Shown here piece by piece: positions 1 through 11,718 of a DNA stretch of 64,000 bases (positions are counted from its first letter, which is position 1; each line of letters starts with the position of its first letter). This DNA comes from Ceriagrion tenellum (Eukaryota; Arthropoda; Insecta; Odonata; Coenagrionidae): assembly GCA_963169105.1 (NCBI GenBank), contig OY720636.1, forward strand, positions 93,912,583 through 93,976,582. The letters run 5' to 3'. The notes beneath the pieces are model-generated. The model did no database searches and was not told where the DNA came from. It saw only the letters and a program-made list of their open reading frames with translations. The position numbers and the translations under genes were made by a program.

Positions 1-3000
1 ACAGTTTGTAAAAATATGATGCCTAAAGATAAAGTTTTAGCGGTTAACAATTACACAATAGTTGTCTGAGTAAAAATGGTATGCAGTTTTTCACCATGAA
101 GATCACGACAAATTAGTGTTTTAACTTCCTGTGTCTATACCTGGCAATGTGAGACAATAATTAGATGCTGGTTTTTAAAAAAAATTATAAACCTTTAACT
201 AAAATGGTGCTGAAGCTTTAAAAATCTCATTTAGTAAGCTTCTCCTAAGAGTATCGTACAAACGTTAAGGTTATTTTGGACGAAAATGACACCAGGCATA
301 TATTTTTATCATTAATTGGTACCTAAGATATAATCATTTGCAATTAAGGAAAAATCGTCCGGGAAACATCATATTTTAACTAGAATAATGGATAAAATTT
401 CACTGACAGACAACTAAATAAATACGTGAAGGGGACTTCAACATCTTTATAGTGCAAATACAAGGCCTGTTATGTCTTAAAGGAACGAAAAAAATGTAGC
501 AGATAGTGAAAATATTATGATTTACATTTGAATTTTCTATTAAATATCTACTTACTAACACTCATTCCCGTGAATTTTATAATAAGCTTAATGCAGTAAT
601 CTATTCATTTTTCGATATTTCTCCGATACATTCCACTGTGGCACAACTACAGCACCACAATTTTCGAACAAAACTATGTCTGTACTTCATATGACTAGAC
701 ACAAAAAATCAACCAAACTTGCATGCATCACAATATAATAAATAAAATACAGATAGGAAATTTATCCTCGATTCTGCTGATTTAATGTGTGCAAGGTCCC
801 TGATACCACTTCATGTATATGAGATCACTGATGCTGCTAAACGACGTTTAAGCAGTGTACTTAAATTCGACAAGCAGGAACGTCCAAAATAAAAAATAAG
901 GAAACGAGACAGAGGTCTACTGATTAATAAAACTAAATAATAATAAATTAATAGTGAAGTAATAATAACATATATAATCACAATCAAAATAAACTTTGAC
1001 TATTACAAAAAACCTTGTCATCCTATGGTTAAATACATGTTTTTCCTTTAAAATAAGAGTTTTTTATTGCTAAAGACACCTAAATAATAAGTAATTCATA
1101 TTTTACGAATAGTCACAAAATTAATCACAATATAGTTAATCTTTTGCTATGCACAATAAACTTTTATCATTCTCTGGTAAAAATGTTTGATTTCTTTAAA
1201 AATATCTACATCCAGACATAAAAAAGACTGACTGTTATATCATTCAAACTATGGACTAAATTAGTACGATTAGATTTTTTTATGTACCACGATAATTGGT
1301 CCTGCAAAAATTCCATCCATGCCGTACGGTAATGAAATACTGAAGCCAACTGCTGAAGAGAAGTTATAAATACAAAAGTTGAAAATTGAGGTGTAGAGTT
1401 GATTATTTCCAAAGTGTGCTATGGAAAATTTTCACGATAACATTCTGGAGTCCATCGACCCCGTACAACGATGTTTTTTTCACCTTATACGTTTCCTCAT
1501 CGTTACGGCTCGCCACGTTTAAGCAAGTCGACTCCCACTGTCTTCAACGCCATCACGTTCCTAACATTTCCGTTCCGCTTGGTAATTCAATTTCAAACGG
1601 TCCCTCAGGCTCTGCGATTCAAAATTCGCCGAGCACGCCACCGTAATCTCGCCCGATGAACAGTCTTCCGTCCACTTATCGCCGAGAAAGAAGTAAGGAA
1701 CAAAATCAAGGGAACGAGATTTTTATAAAGGGCTCTAAAGTCTTGCGGTAGAGCCGTAACTTTCTAAAACCACCAGCTCCAGTGAATGTAACCACCAGCT
1801 CCAGGATATATTAAACATTGAAACGCGCAGTAAGAAACAAATAGGTCGACTGAAAATTATAAATATATTTTAGTGTTTCAGTGAAACTCCATAAATTTCA
1901 GTGAACTCTGCTGAGTTTCAACGACCACTGCCTTGAATAGGAAGCTCCACGACCTGGGTTAGTATATTACGTGCCGCATTCAGGAACGCACAATAATGCG
2001 ATAGAACTTGGCAAATAATGCAGCACGACTATATTATTGGTCAAATGTCACTATTGCAAACTAATTAGAATCAAAAGCTAGCACTGGAATCACGGACAAT
2101 AATTTCAACCTATTAATAGGTTAAGATCGACAACCAATTTACACTACACATTTGACAATTAACTTAAAACGAATAACTTACCATGATGCCTTAATTATTC
2201 GAATGTTGATGCTTTTATCTAATTTAAGATTGATATTTTACAAGGCTGAAATCAAAGATTTGAAATAAATACTTTCACATCCATTTAATTAGCAAGCATT
2301 CACGTTTTGAATTCGTCATTATGGTGTCATGCAATGTTTTCCTTCAAATAAAAGTATGCGGACAATAAAAGCCCTACAGAATTTATAATGGAAAATGTTA
2401 CGTCTTTTATGATAATAAACATATGCTTCAACATGTGCGTATCATCTTTTCTAACTAATAATAGTCTGAGTTTCTTGAAGAAATTTTGCGAGTGTTTGGC
2501 ACAGACCATAACATACCAGAGGAACATGAACAAGAAAAGAATCTGTTATCGTGCGATTTATTTTCTCGTTTCACCACCAGCACCAATTTCGTGAAAGTAT
2601 AACAAAATTATCACGCTGTAATCACAAAGCCAATGTATATATTAAAAGGACATGCATCATTTTTTGCTCGCGCTTAAAATACAAAATAAAAACCCTTAGA
2701 CACCGACTCACATCAAACCAATGTGCTAGGCAGTGAATCAACGCCCCAGAAGGAGCTAACGAAGCGTTCAGCGGACGAATACCGTTTCATATCGAGGAGC
2801 TTGTTCTTGGTAATCATATCCAATTGGACTGGTGCATAACCCATCCACTGGAACTCTGGTTCCACATATGGGATTGTAATCCTATGTATCGCTTATTGAA
2901 TCGTGTTGATCAGACGGAAAACCTTTTCATTTTTTCGCCAACGACAAGGGCGATAAGATAGGAATATAGTGAGATATGACATTCCGAATAAATAAACAAT

Positions 3001-3720
3001 AATCTAAGATTGCAAGAATTATTTTAGTAGGCTTAGCTTTCTGTCACTCATAGTGGAAATTATTTCCAATGCGGCGTGGTTCCAATACATCAATTTTGCT
3101 TATCGGCATGTTTCCCTGGTGAATTATCCCAGAGTTATGTGTTCTATTTATTTCACATATCCCACGGCATTTTCTTGCATCCTTGTACTGATATCTGGCC
3201 CAACAGCAACAGAATATTACGCAGCTGCACGTTTAGAATTAATAACTAGCATATAAAAAACCGTAAATAACCAAAATAGGCCCCTTTCATTGCCAGTGCG
3301 AATGCAAAGCAGAGACAATTAGATGTCAAGCGCTCTGATATTTTAAACTGAATTAATGTGAATTTTCTGGAATCATAAAGTGAATTTCTGAGCTCCGAAC
3401 AACAGGTAATTGTTCAGCGCTATAGCAAGGAGCATTACCAATGACCTCAAATAAAAATTCGGAAAAAGTCATTCCGAGAACATTCCATATAAACCCATCA
3501 CAAATATGGGCGACGTCTTTAGGGTGTCCCTCCACGTTTGGTCTTTTTAAGACGAAGATTTTTCCAGCCATTCCGCTGACATCTTCAGGTCTTGAAGTGC
3601 CAATACAGCTCATGGTCCGCCATTTATAATCAGGTCCTGCCCAATAAATTGCTGTGATCACCTATCCGGTTTCTGGATAGCCAATATTACAACTGCATAG
3701 CAGTTGTAGAAAATTATTAC
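1..3720. other. AT-rich intergenic DNA, no gene recognised
   Basis: I see no protein family, RNA gene or transposon ends here. There is a small direct duplication with a 22-bp period (ACCACCAGCTCCAG at 1769-1782 and 1791-1804). The only longer open frame on the minus strand (3353-3661, 102 codons) matches nothing I know and has no recognisable splice or start context. Just before the MITE at 3726 lies a short perfect hairpin (ACAACTGC, loop ATA, GCAGTTGT; 3689-3707). Confidence 0.5.
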
Positions 3721-3725
3721 ATATA

Positions 3726-4065
3726 CAGTTATACCCCTCTTAACAACCACACCTTTCAAGCGACCACCCCTCTCAAAGACCATTCTTCAGCGGAACCGTT
3801 AGTGTTTGTTTAATTCAGGTTTCACTCTATATGTATATCAAATTAATATGCACTGAGATTTCCTGGGAACAACTAAATTATGAGGAAATAAACTCCATCT
3901 GCGTAGATTTTAACAAAACCGTCGGTCAAAGAGTTTTTCTATTTATTTTTCAAATCAGCCGCCCGTTCATTGTTTAATTCTCCTAGAAACTGAACCACTG
4001 TCAAACGACCTTGACGATCATAAGCTTGCGTAAACGTTGGTGGTCGCTTAATACAGGTTTCACTG
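3726..4065. mobile_element. pogo-like MITE, copy 1
   Basis: A 340-bp non-autonomous element. The right end, read inward on the minus strand, is CAGTGAAACCTGTATTAAGC followed by GACCACC. The left end is a worn version (CAGTTATACCCCTCTTAAC) directly after a TA dinucleotide. The interior aligns with the reverse complement of the element at 12018-12377 along its whole length, including AAATTAATGT/ATGCAC and AACAAAACCGTCG blocks, so the two are clearly one family. CAGT-starting ends next to TA are typical of pogo/Tigger-type Tc1-mariner relatives. No coding capacity is seen. The right TA is mutated (TG). Confidence 0.7.
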
Positions 4066-4749
4066 TGTTACAACTATTACAATATATTACAGCAGCATAG
4101 CAGTCGTAGACGAATCTATTTTAGAATAGAGCTTTTAATTTTTCTTTTTCATCATATTCATTTGGAGAACTATATATACTATGCGCATAATGCTTCAGAC
4201 ACCATGAAATTGTCAGTCTATCGGAAAAATGTTGTAATTAAAAAAATAGCATGTTCTACTCGTGAGTCACGTGATTACCGTCACGGACGTATATTTGAAT
4301 TATTTACCGATATCATTCACCGTATATTTTTCTTTTTTATCTGAGTAAATAAGTCCCAAATGATGGAGGGATTCGAAGAAATTTTTCCGCAACACAAATG
4401 CGAAGTAGTTGTTTATTTCTTAGCAGGAAAACTTGTTCGCGAGCACGGCTTTAATTACAGACAGGCCAAATTATTTTCACACCACGCACGCCTCTGTTTA
4501 CCCAGAGCTTTTCTACGGTAAAAATACCCCAGCCTTGTTTGAAATTTATGACATGAAACCCAGATTATGCGGTCGAGTATGCACCGTGAGAGCCTTTCAT
4601 CGAGGAATTTGTGGAGCCTTAAAACTGTTTTTATCTAGTTCAAAAGCATGGATTCCAGTGAACATCCCCCATTCTCTCCCAATAACATAAATATCTCATA
4701 CTCCGGGGAGGAAACTAACCACCAATGTTTTTAACCTTCCGCCAAGAAA

Positions 4750-5390
4750 AGCTTTTAGACTTCAAAACAGAGTTATAGCGCGTGCAGAGAAGATCAGCAA
4801 GATACGTGAAAGGCCGTTATGATAATCTTGTTACTGTTTCTGACCTCATGCAACCACTTGGACGGGAATTGCTTTCAGACCGTCGATTAAAAATTAGATT
4901 CAATCTATTATGTAAATTGAAAACCTATTTATTTGCAGACAAAGTTTTCAATATCTTACCAACTCCAACACACTACGGTAGATCAGATAATGAGAATAAA
5001 ATATGGGAGGTGGATTGTAGAGCAGAAAGGTTTAAAATGTTGCTTTCTTCTGCGATTGATAGGAGACCATAACGGCTGCGTTAAGAGTTTGAAGTAGGTT
5101 AGTTGACAGGTAGTGCAGCCGGTTAATTCATTTGCACCCCAGTGCATGTTTCTAAATTTGCCGAGTGGTGTTAATTTTTGCCATGATTTGCATGTTCCCT
5201 GCATGACTCCTGTGACACGTTTTCATAGTTATTTTATGGATTACTTTAGTAGTTTCAGTAGCATTTGTACCGATAGTCTGATGATGTAGTGATGAAATCA
5301 AATTTCTTCACTGTAGTTCATGTTGGTTATAATTCATTCTCCGCCAAACACCCATGTGGTTGCCTACAGGGAAATAAATAGATGTAGATG
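4750..5390 (+). mobile_element. CR1/jockey-like LINE, 5'-truncated, 3' end present
   Basis: The 3' portion of a non-LTR retrotransposon. It holds the end of the reverse-transcriptase ORF (see 4782-5072), then about 300 bp of 3' UTR. It ends in the family's 3' terminus, CTCCGCCAAACACCCATGTG...GGTTGCCTACAGGGAAAT, and a short ATGTAGATGAA tail near 5390. The same 3' terminus, in the other orientation, is seen at about 34240 and 49765, which fixes the end of the element. The 5' boundary is approximate because sequence above 4750 is not recognisable. Confidence 0.75.
4782..5072 (+). pseudogene. C-terminal fragment of LINE reverse-transcriptase polyprotein
   Basis: The open frame encodes 97 residues matching the region just after the RT thumb in CR1/jockey-type LINEs. 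It shows QRRSARYVKGRY, then SDLMQPLGRELLSDRRLKIR, then a C-terminal DCRAERFKMLLSS block resembling the usual C-R-T-x-R-F/Y-K-x-S-F-F end. The real element would encode endonuclease and reverse transcriptase for target-primed insertion. Here only the last tenth or so remains, and an in-frame stop (TAG at 4776) separates it from the preceding thumb region. No start codon is meaningful for this fragment. It is dead as a gene. Confidence 0.75.
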
Positions 5391-8039
5391 AAGAGCGGGG
5401 CAATATTGAACAGACTTCAACACCCGTTCAAGACTAAGCCCTCGGTATGATCAAGTGCAAGCAATAAATGTATTGAGAGGCTGATGAGGAAACTCTCTGC
5501 TATTTTTTCTTCTTCTCTAGAAAAAAATAGGGCTCCGCAGATGAAACTCGTGAATTCCTTCACCGTTGAAGAGCCGAGGCTTCAGGCATAGACATAAGCG
5601 CCAGGGCATATTTAATGCTTCTGAAGTTTTTCTGGTCTTAACTCATGACCGGGCACAAGCTGCAAACCGAAGGATATATAGCTCTCCAACGGTAAAGGCT
5701 AAAAATTGCGCATCGAAGCGCCGCATGGAAACTCTGAAATCCATGAATACTCGCATCCATCACGCTCCGATAGGCTGACTATCCCTCTACCCCACGCCAA
5801 ATTCTTGCAACAAATAAAAAGATCGCCTTTCTTTCTTCCAATTTGCACCGTACCACCTCTCTCCAATAGTTTTCAAATTCCTCTATGAAGCTTATTCCTC
5901 TCTCCAGGGTATTTTTAATCAAACATGGATAGAGAGCAAAAACCTGGAGGAAAATTAGATGAGCTATACAAATTAAACGGAAACTAATTAGCTGCGCAGG
6001 CAGTTTAAATTGAGGGGAAAATATGCCTTAAAAAGTTCGAAGCATGATGTTATTCAGATGTTGAAGAGTCCTAAATAAATCTTTTTTTTAGTTCCAATTT
6101 CTCCACTACCCAAGGATAATGAAATCAAATCTAAATTGTACGTACTTCGTACCGATTGGATGACTGAATAAGTTACGAAGATGATGGAGCATAAATGAAA
6201 TACTGTTTCCTACTTATACGACGGAAAATTTCCATTTTATGACACTTAAGATATATTTTCACTGATCAATTCGTCATTTTATGTGCCAACGAATAATTAA
6301 AAGTAAATGTGCGGCAGATTGAAGTACACGTAAATTGTTAAAAACTGAGATTACGCTCGAAGAGAAATTTAAGAGGCACAAATGATAGTAATACATTAAT
6401 AGTTCGTTAGAATAAATTATTAGATATGCGGAACTTTATTTCTTTCGTGTCTCACGTGTGAGTCGCAAAATCAATCATGAACTCATCATTGAACTTCACA
6501 ACAATGCTCTCATATATCTGCCTTGAAATCTACCACATGCAAACTTGATCCGGAGAAATCGGAAATTACTCGAAATTTATTTCACTCTTCATATAAAACT
6601 TGGATTTATGAGACATTATGTGGACGATTTACCTAAGGATGGAGAAAGTTTTGGAGGGCCTTGGAGATAGGTTTCGAAGATTATCGAAAGCTAGTTCAAG
6701 GGAGTTATATGTTTGCATTCCCGGATATTTGAAAACTCTTGAGGGAGCAATGAGTTTCAAAAGAGACGGAGCGTATTGGATCAATAGGTTTGGAATGTCT
6801 CAATAGAAGTTGTAAATAAGTTCTCAAGGGCAAAGTGAGATCCGAATAGTAAATAAGTCTCTGAAAATATACGACTGAAGTTTAAATAACGCGCTCCTTC
6901 AACAACACCAAAAGATCATCGCATTAACTCTTACCGGAGAACTATAGCATTCCTAAGAAGATAAAGAAATCAAGGGAAAAGGGTAAAAGTAACATTCAGA
7001 CCTCAAGTAAGTAGGTTGATGGTAGAAAAAACCATAAGACGGAACTGATATAAATAAAACTTCTACAGTACGTCCCGCTGTTTTTCTGAAAGACAGAAAA
7101 CCGCAAGATGAGCACAAAAAGTAAAAGAGCCGTGTGATGTTGAAATAGTGGCAAATAAGAAGTTAAAATTGCTCTTCGTCTGAGTATTTTTATAGATATT
7201 TTTAGTTAAAAAAATCTCTTAACACCAGTTTCATCAACTCCCTGGAAGATTATGATGAAACTCATGTCAATTTAACTTCAGAAGCTAACTGAATTCTGAG
7301 ATGAACGGAAGCCATTCCTTTTATCTTATCTAGAAAGTAGCTCAAAATGGTAACGCACAGTTTTTTATTGCGCAAATTGACGGGAATAAAAATATTAAAA
7401 ACATTTGCGAGATTACTTTACAAGGATTTTGGAAAAGCATAATGAATATTTAACACTTTTCTGAGAAGTCATAAAAGATTTTCGAACTATGAAGACTAAA
7501 AAAAGTCAAAGAATTATAGTTGAACTTTTGAATTTTAAATAATTGAAATTAATTGATTAAAAGAATCTTCACAATGAAAGACGTCCTTAAATAGTTCTAT
7601 ACGAGCATAAGTCGACGAAAAACTAAAAACTAACTAACACTATATGCAACAAAAACTGAAATCTAGTCCTAAGAACGAAATATGAAATCCTTGTTGTATT
7701 CCGTTTGACACAATAACCTTCAGCGACAAGAACAGATGACGTGGAGTATGACATTCGAATAATCTCCTACAGAGTTCGAAAATAGGAATTAGGCCTTGAT
7801 TACGATTATACCATTAATGAAAATGACGTGTGCAGTCCTCGAAAGAGAGATAATGCAAATTCAATCCTTAGAAAGAAGATGATGCAACCCTTATCACGTC
7901 GAAGTATTGGAGAAAGTTCTCCACTGGCCCGAACGGTGGAGTCTAGCACTTAATATTCTGACCTTCTTAATCGGATAAGAAAAGTTAAGTACGTAAGAGA
8001 CGGCAATGGATGCCCTATCTCTGGTGCAAAATTAGCCTC
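5391..8039. other. AT-rich intergenic DNA, no gene recognised
   Basis: Nothing recognisable by motif or repeat structure. Several short open frames (for example 5566-5778 and 6618-6806) have no family signature and no coherent neighbours. Confidence 0.45.
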
Positions 8040-8540
8040 CTCAACTTGAAAGTGGGGTTTGTTCTCGGGCTACCCAAGAGAGGGGTAGGGGCATTGAGAG
8101 GACCTCATAATAGAGAGAGCGAGAAGTGCAGAAACTGGAAGCAATTATCAATTTCTCCAGCTGCTGCTCTAGCGGGAGCGAAGCGAATGCATTTCACGGA
8201 AGGAGAAGCGAGGGTACCCTCAAGGGAAGCCTCTTCCATCTCGAGGGAAGGACGGGTTAAGACGGTTTAATTCGAGAGCCGGCGTCGAAGGAGGGAATGG
8301 TGAAAACGACGGAAATGGCGGTGGCGGGAGGAGGTAAGCGGCTCGAGGGGAACCCGCGCTCTATCGGCGGGTTTTGAATGAAGACGCTGGTATAAAGGGG
8401 GAATGCGGTTTCTTAGATTACCGACAGATGGAGCGCGCGTCGCACGGGCGCATTCAAGGCTAGAGGGGAGGAAAGATTCGACGGAAAAGATTCGATAAGG
8501 AGTTGGGGGAGAGTGGGATGAGCAAGCCTTAGTGATATTC
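8040..8540. promoter_or_regulatory. GC-rich island with TATAAA motif (candidate promoter or enhancer)
   Basis: A sharply GC-richer, CpG-containing block against an AT-rich background, with no transposon signature. It contains TATAAAGGGG at 8391-8400 in a GC-rich setting, followed within about 30-60 bp by CCGACAGATGGAGCGCGCG. Open frames on both strands (8010-8270 plus; 8267-8545 minus) are probably by-products of high GC. In insects, such unique islands often mark core promoters, first exons or conserved regulatory DNA. This is inference from composition only. Confidence 0.3.
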
Positions 8541-9327
8541 CACAACTAGTTACGAAAACCCGATTCCTCGAACTAGTATTTATCAGAAATCGTTCCTTTT
8601 TAACTGCCACTGATATTTTAATTCTACGCTCCAAATCTTAAAGTACATGGGTTCAACAAATACCTTTTACTTAACCCTCAATGGACGGAGAAAAATATAT
8701 ACGCTGTTAAGTGAATTCTTATTGTGTTTATTTAATGGAACAAAGACAATTTTTGACCACCCGCCGCCCCTGAGTACTGCACACAGGAGGTATGGGCGAG
8801 GTAACAAGTTCGGCGAGACCGGCTATTGACATGCATCCTTTTATTATAAGCTGCGACTATATTAGTTTTTTTAAACATTTTAAAAAGCATTTTAAACATT
8901 AAAAAAAATTTGTATTTATTTGTAATAATATTAATTTTAATTGTGACGTATTTCTATTGTACGTATTTAATTTAAAATAATTGTTTATATGATAATATTT
9001 ACACAAGACATACCTCAACAATACCTTCATGGCGTACATATTTTAACTTTCACAATTTTTGCTTCATATGACAGCTAAAACTATCTATTTCAGAGCTCCA
9101 CCAGGTACGCCATCCTCAATGAAAATTGTCAAACTTTCATCTATTCAAATTGTATGGCAAACCATTAAAAGAGACGCAACTTTCCATGGACTTAATCCAA
9201 AGCGTTACAGTTCTGTCTAGCACAGCAACTAAATGGAAAAGCCTTTTAGAAATCAGATATTTCAACGATTTTGAAACGAAACAAATTTGACTCGCTCGTA
9301 CTTATAGGGTTAAAATATGATACACCT
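8541..9327. other. AT-rich stretch, nothing recognised
   Basis: Very AT-rich around 8850-9000 with TTTAAA and ATTTATTTG runs. No coding or repeat structure was found up to the hairpin beginning at 9328. Confidence 0.4.
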
Positions 9328-9487
9328 GTAGTAAATCAAACTTTGTGTCTTCCATGGTTTTAACAATTTGGAGTACAACCGGGTTCGGCAGTTACCTATT
9401 GTAGTGTACCTGATGATGGCTTAACTGCCAAAACCAGTTGTACTCTTGAAAATAAAACTGTGAAAGACACAAAGTTTGATTTACTAC
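9328..9487. repeat. Imperfect 67-bp inverted repeat with 26-nt loop
   Basis: The arms are 9328-9394 and 9421-9487, starting GTAGTAAATCAAACTTTGTG on the left and mirrored by CACAAAGTTTGATTTACTAC on the right. Identity is roughly 80 percent by eye. The loop end carries CCTGATGATGGC, and the right arm continues with CTGCCAAAACCAGTTGTAC. The block CTGATGA, short GGC/GCC stem, then (G/A)AAA, then a strand that pairs back to GAGTACAACCGG resembles a worn hammerhead-type core. It may be part of a Penelope-like terminal repeat, given the Penelope-like element 100 bp downstream. Confidence 0.6.
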
Positions 9488-9592
9488 AATGACGACCTTC
9501 CTCCAGGTGAAACCGTTTCAGCTTTTGGATTATACACCTGACTCCACTCTTCGGGGACATGTGCTACACTTATACGATTACCAAAATAGCGC

Positions 9593-10000
9593 CTATGTAT
9601 GATTTAACACTTTCCCGGCGAATTACATTAGTGTACATTTCTCGGGCTCGCCACCGGGTAGGATAGTTATAGGCAGCCGACGTTTCGGGTTCCGACTCGT
9701 TACCCATTCTCAAGGCAACTGATGCCAAGGTTGGAGAGGAAGAATTTCAACCGGGATACTGGTTACACGATCAGCAACTCTTGGAATAGAATTCTGAGAA
9801 GAATTCAGAACGCCAGAGCTAAGTCCCCGCTGCTCCACCACAACAATCGGGGATCGACCAATCCCGCCCCGCCTAGCGCCCAAGTAAACAGTCTTTTCAA
9901 GCTCGCATCAGTAGCCTTGAGAATGGGTAACGAGTCGGAACCCGAAACGTCGGCTGCCTATGAATATCTTACCCGGTGGCGAGCCCGAGAAATGTACACT
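9593..10000 (+). mobile_element. Penelope-like element remnant with inverted terminal arms
   Basis: The segment is bracketed by AAAATAGCGC at 9583-9592 and 10001-10010, a 10-bp probable target-site duplication. Inside, two 95-bp arms (9630-9724 and 9906-10000) are inverted copies differing at only 4 positions (about 96 percent). Between them is a 181-bp core that encodes the tail of a Penelope-type protein (see 9722-9904). Penelope-like elements often carry repeats in odd direct or inverted arrangements and are often 5'-truncated, which fits. The low divergence of the arms contrasts with the decay of most other elements in the window. The identification as Penelope rests on a short protein motif. 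Confidence 0.65.
9722..9904 (+). pseudogene. Penelope-like protein C-terminal fragment
   Basis: The frame reads RKNFNRDTGYTISNSWNRIL, resembling the conserved tail after the GIY-YIG endonuclease of Penelope-like proteins (asparagine-arginine-aspartate, glycine-tyrosine, then S-x-x-W). A basic, proline-rich stretch follows (RRIQNARAKSPLLHH and TNPAPPSAQ). The reading frame stays open into the right inverted arm (to 10097 in all). Reverse transcriptase and the GIY-YIG domain itself are absent; the left inverted arm sits where the endonuclease should be. The ATG at 9722 is incidental. No function is expected. Confidence 0.6.
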
Positions 10001-10010
10001 AAAATAGCGC

Positions 10011-10689
10011 TTGTTAACAAAGATATGCATCTCTATTTATTTCTGTGTTCTAATCTTTATATTTATATAACTCTATTCATATCTTTGCACTTTATTTAAC
10101 CGTTATTTTAGGCTAAATTTAATTTTACTGTGTCATTTTCTCCACAGGTGATGCCCACAACACAGTAAATACAGGTATGCTTAAGTCTACATTGCGTAGT
10201 ATGAACTCATCCTAATCCCATTGGCAATATAAATCTCAGCATAGAACGATGTTCACCAAATCATTCGTCATTCTACAACAGGGCTCATCGGCAACTAACT
10301 TTCCTGCTTGTTGAATGGAATTTTCGTTTCACTATTTCTCACCTACCACATTTTCTCAGGCACCTAACGTGCGTTTATCTGTGAACAAAGAGAACTTTCA
10401 AAAGATTTTACCAATTTTCAACCCATTGCATGAAGGTAAAATCAACGTGGCGAAACTAACGAAATCATTTTGTTTCATGTAAATGGCACTTTATCAAAAC
10501 CTGTCAATTCCTAGCGGCGCATCTGCCGATAAACTAAGTTCAAATTTTACTAACAAGATACCAATTTCCACAGCCTAGTCGCCACGGAAGAGAACGAACC
10601 GACAGATAAAATTAACGTCTCAAGACGAGTATAGCACTGAAAATCAGGAAAGGAGTCGACAAAAAGGATGAAAGCGGGTAGATGAGGAT
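10011..10689. other. Intergenic DNA, no gene recognised
   Basis: AT-rich, without recognisable coding or repeat signatures. Confidence 0.4.
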
Positions 10690-10960
10690 AAATAAGCAAG
10701 GGGCGCAGAAATGAAAGAAGTAATCTCTGTGGTCCTATCGCCGCGCTCATCGCTGCGATGAAGGAAACTTCTCCCGGGGGAGATGAAGCCTTTGAGATGA
10801 CATGCAGGGAAATACACGCGGCGTTTAGCAAGAATCCTATCCATTTCGTAAGCTGTCTCGGTAAAGTCAGCTATAAAGGAGGTAGCGGAGCGTCGCTTGA
10901 AAGAGGACTACGGTGGAGCGCGTTCCGAGTTTGAGAGCGAGAAGCTAACTGAAGTATAAT
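10690..10960. promoter_or_regulatory. GC-richer island with TATAAAGGAGG
   Basis: A local GC- and CpG-enriched segment (CTCCCGGGGGAG, GCCGCGCTCATCGCTGCG) with TATAAA at 10872-10877 in a GC-rich context. No transposon motif was seen. It is a candidate host regulatory island or promoter on composition alone; minus-strand open frames at 10550-10844 look like composition artefacts. Confidence 0.25.
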
Positions 10961-11718
10961 CTGGCAGCTTCACCCTGAGCACGGATCCAATCGCAAGCAT
11001 AGTAACTCATTTCCTAAGGATCCTCTCTGCTGCAGAATCCAGGAAAACTAATCTTTCCGTATTGAAATGACGAAGATAGCGAGGTACATTTTGGATTAAA
11101 TATGGCCACAATGTACGTTCTACTCTCGGGTGTAACGTCACACCGCCAAAGTGACTCACTGTTACGAAGTTCTAGAGACGCATTTCGTATAAAAATAAAA
11201 CGGCAAAATGTAACGACATACATTAAATTTGTAAGTGCAACCGTTCATCAAACATTTGAATGCCGTAAAATTATGAATTACTGTATTATATTGGATCCAA
11301 TAATAGTCATCAAAGGAATAATTATGAAGAGACATTAAATTCTGTCTGGAAAATAGTACTAGAGATGTTGAAACCGGTAGACAGCATTGAATCATAGTGG
11401 TACTGCACAGCGTTTTTATTATGAGTTATTCCTTCTCGTCGTTCTGCAACGTAATGCCACAGTCAATTGATTTGATTAAATTATAGTGTGCACAACAAGA
11501 AAAAAGGCCTTTTTAGCTACTCCCGGGAGCTCTACAAGAGGCTAATATACAGATACATCGATTACATCCGTTTTCCGTAAGTTCAAAGTGAAAGATAGAT
11601 TAAATTAAAGATTAAACCTGTCTCTACATCGGTAACAGTTAATGACGACTCAGGATAAAAATTGACCCTTTACGAATATCTATCAATGGTTTGTGAGCTT
11701 AATTTGTGGAATTTTGAG
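10961..11718. other. Intergenic DNA, no gene recognised
   Basis: No protein motif, RNA gene or repeat boundary was recognised. Overlapping short open frames on both strands at 11014-11395 carry no known signature. Confidence 0.4.

Noticed and set aside
3353..3661. 102-codon minus-strand open frame, possible exon
   Set aside because: No recognised domain and no defensible splice or start context; opposite strand is also open. Left unassigned.
8267..8634. Serine/arginine-rich minus-strand proteins in the GC island
   Set aside because: Composition artefact; no conserved pattern and opposite strand also open.
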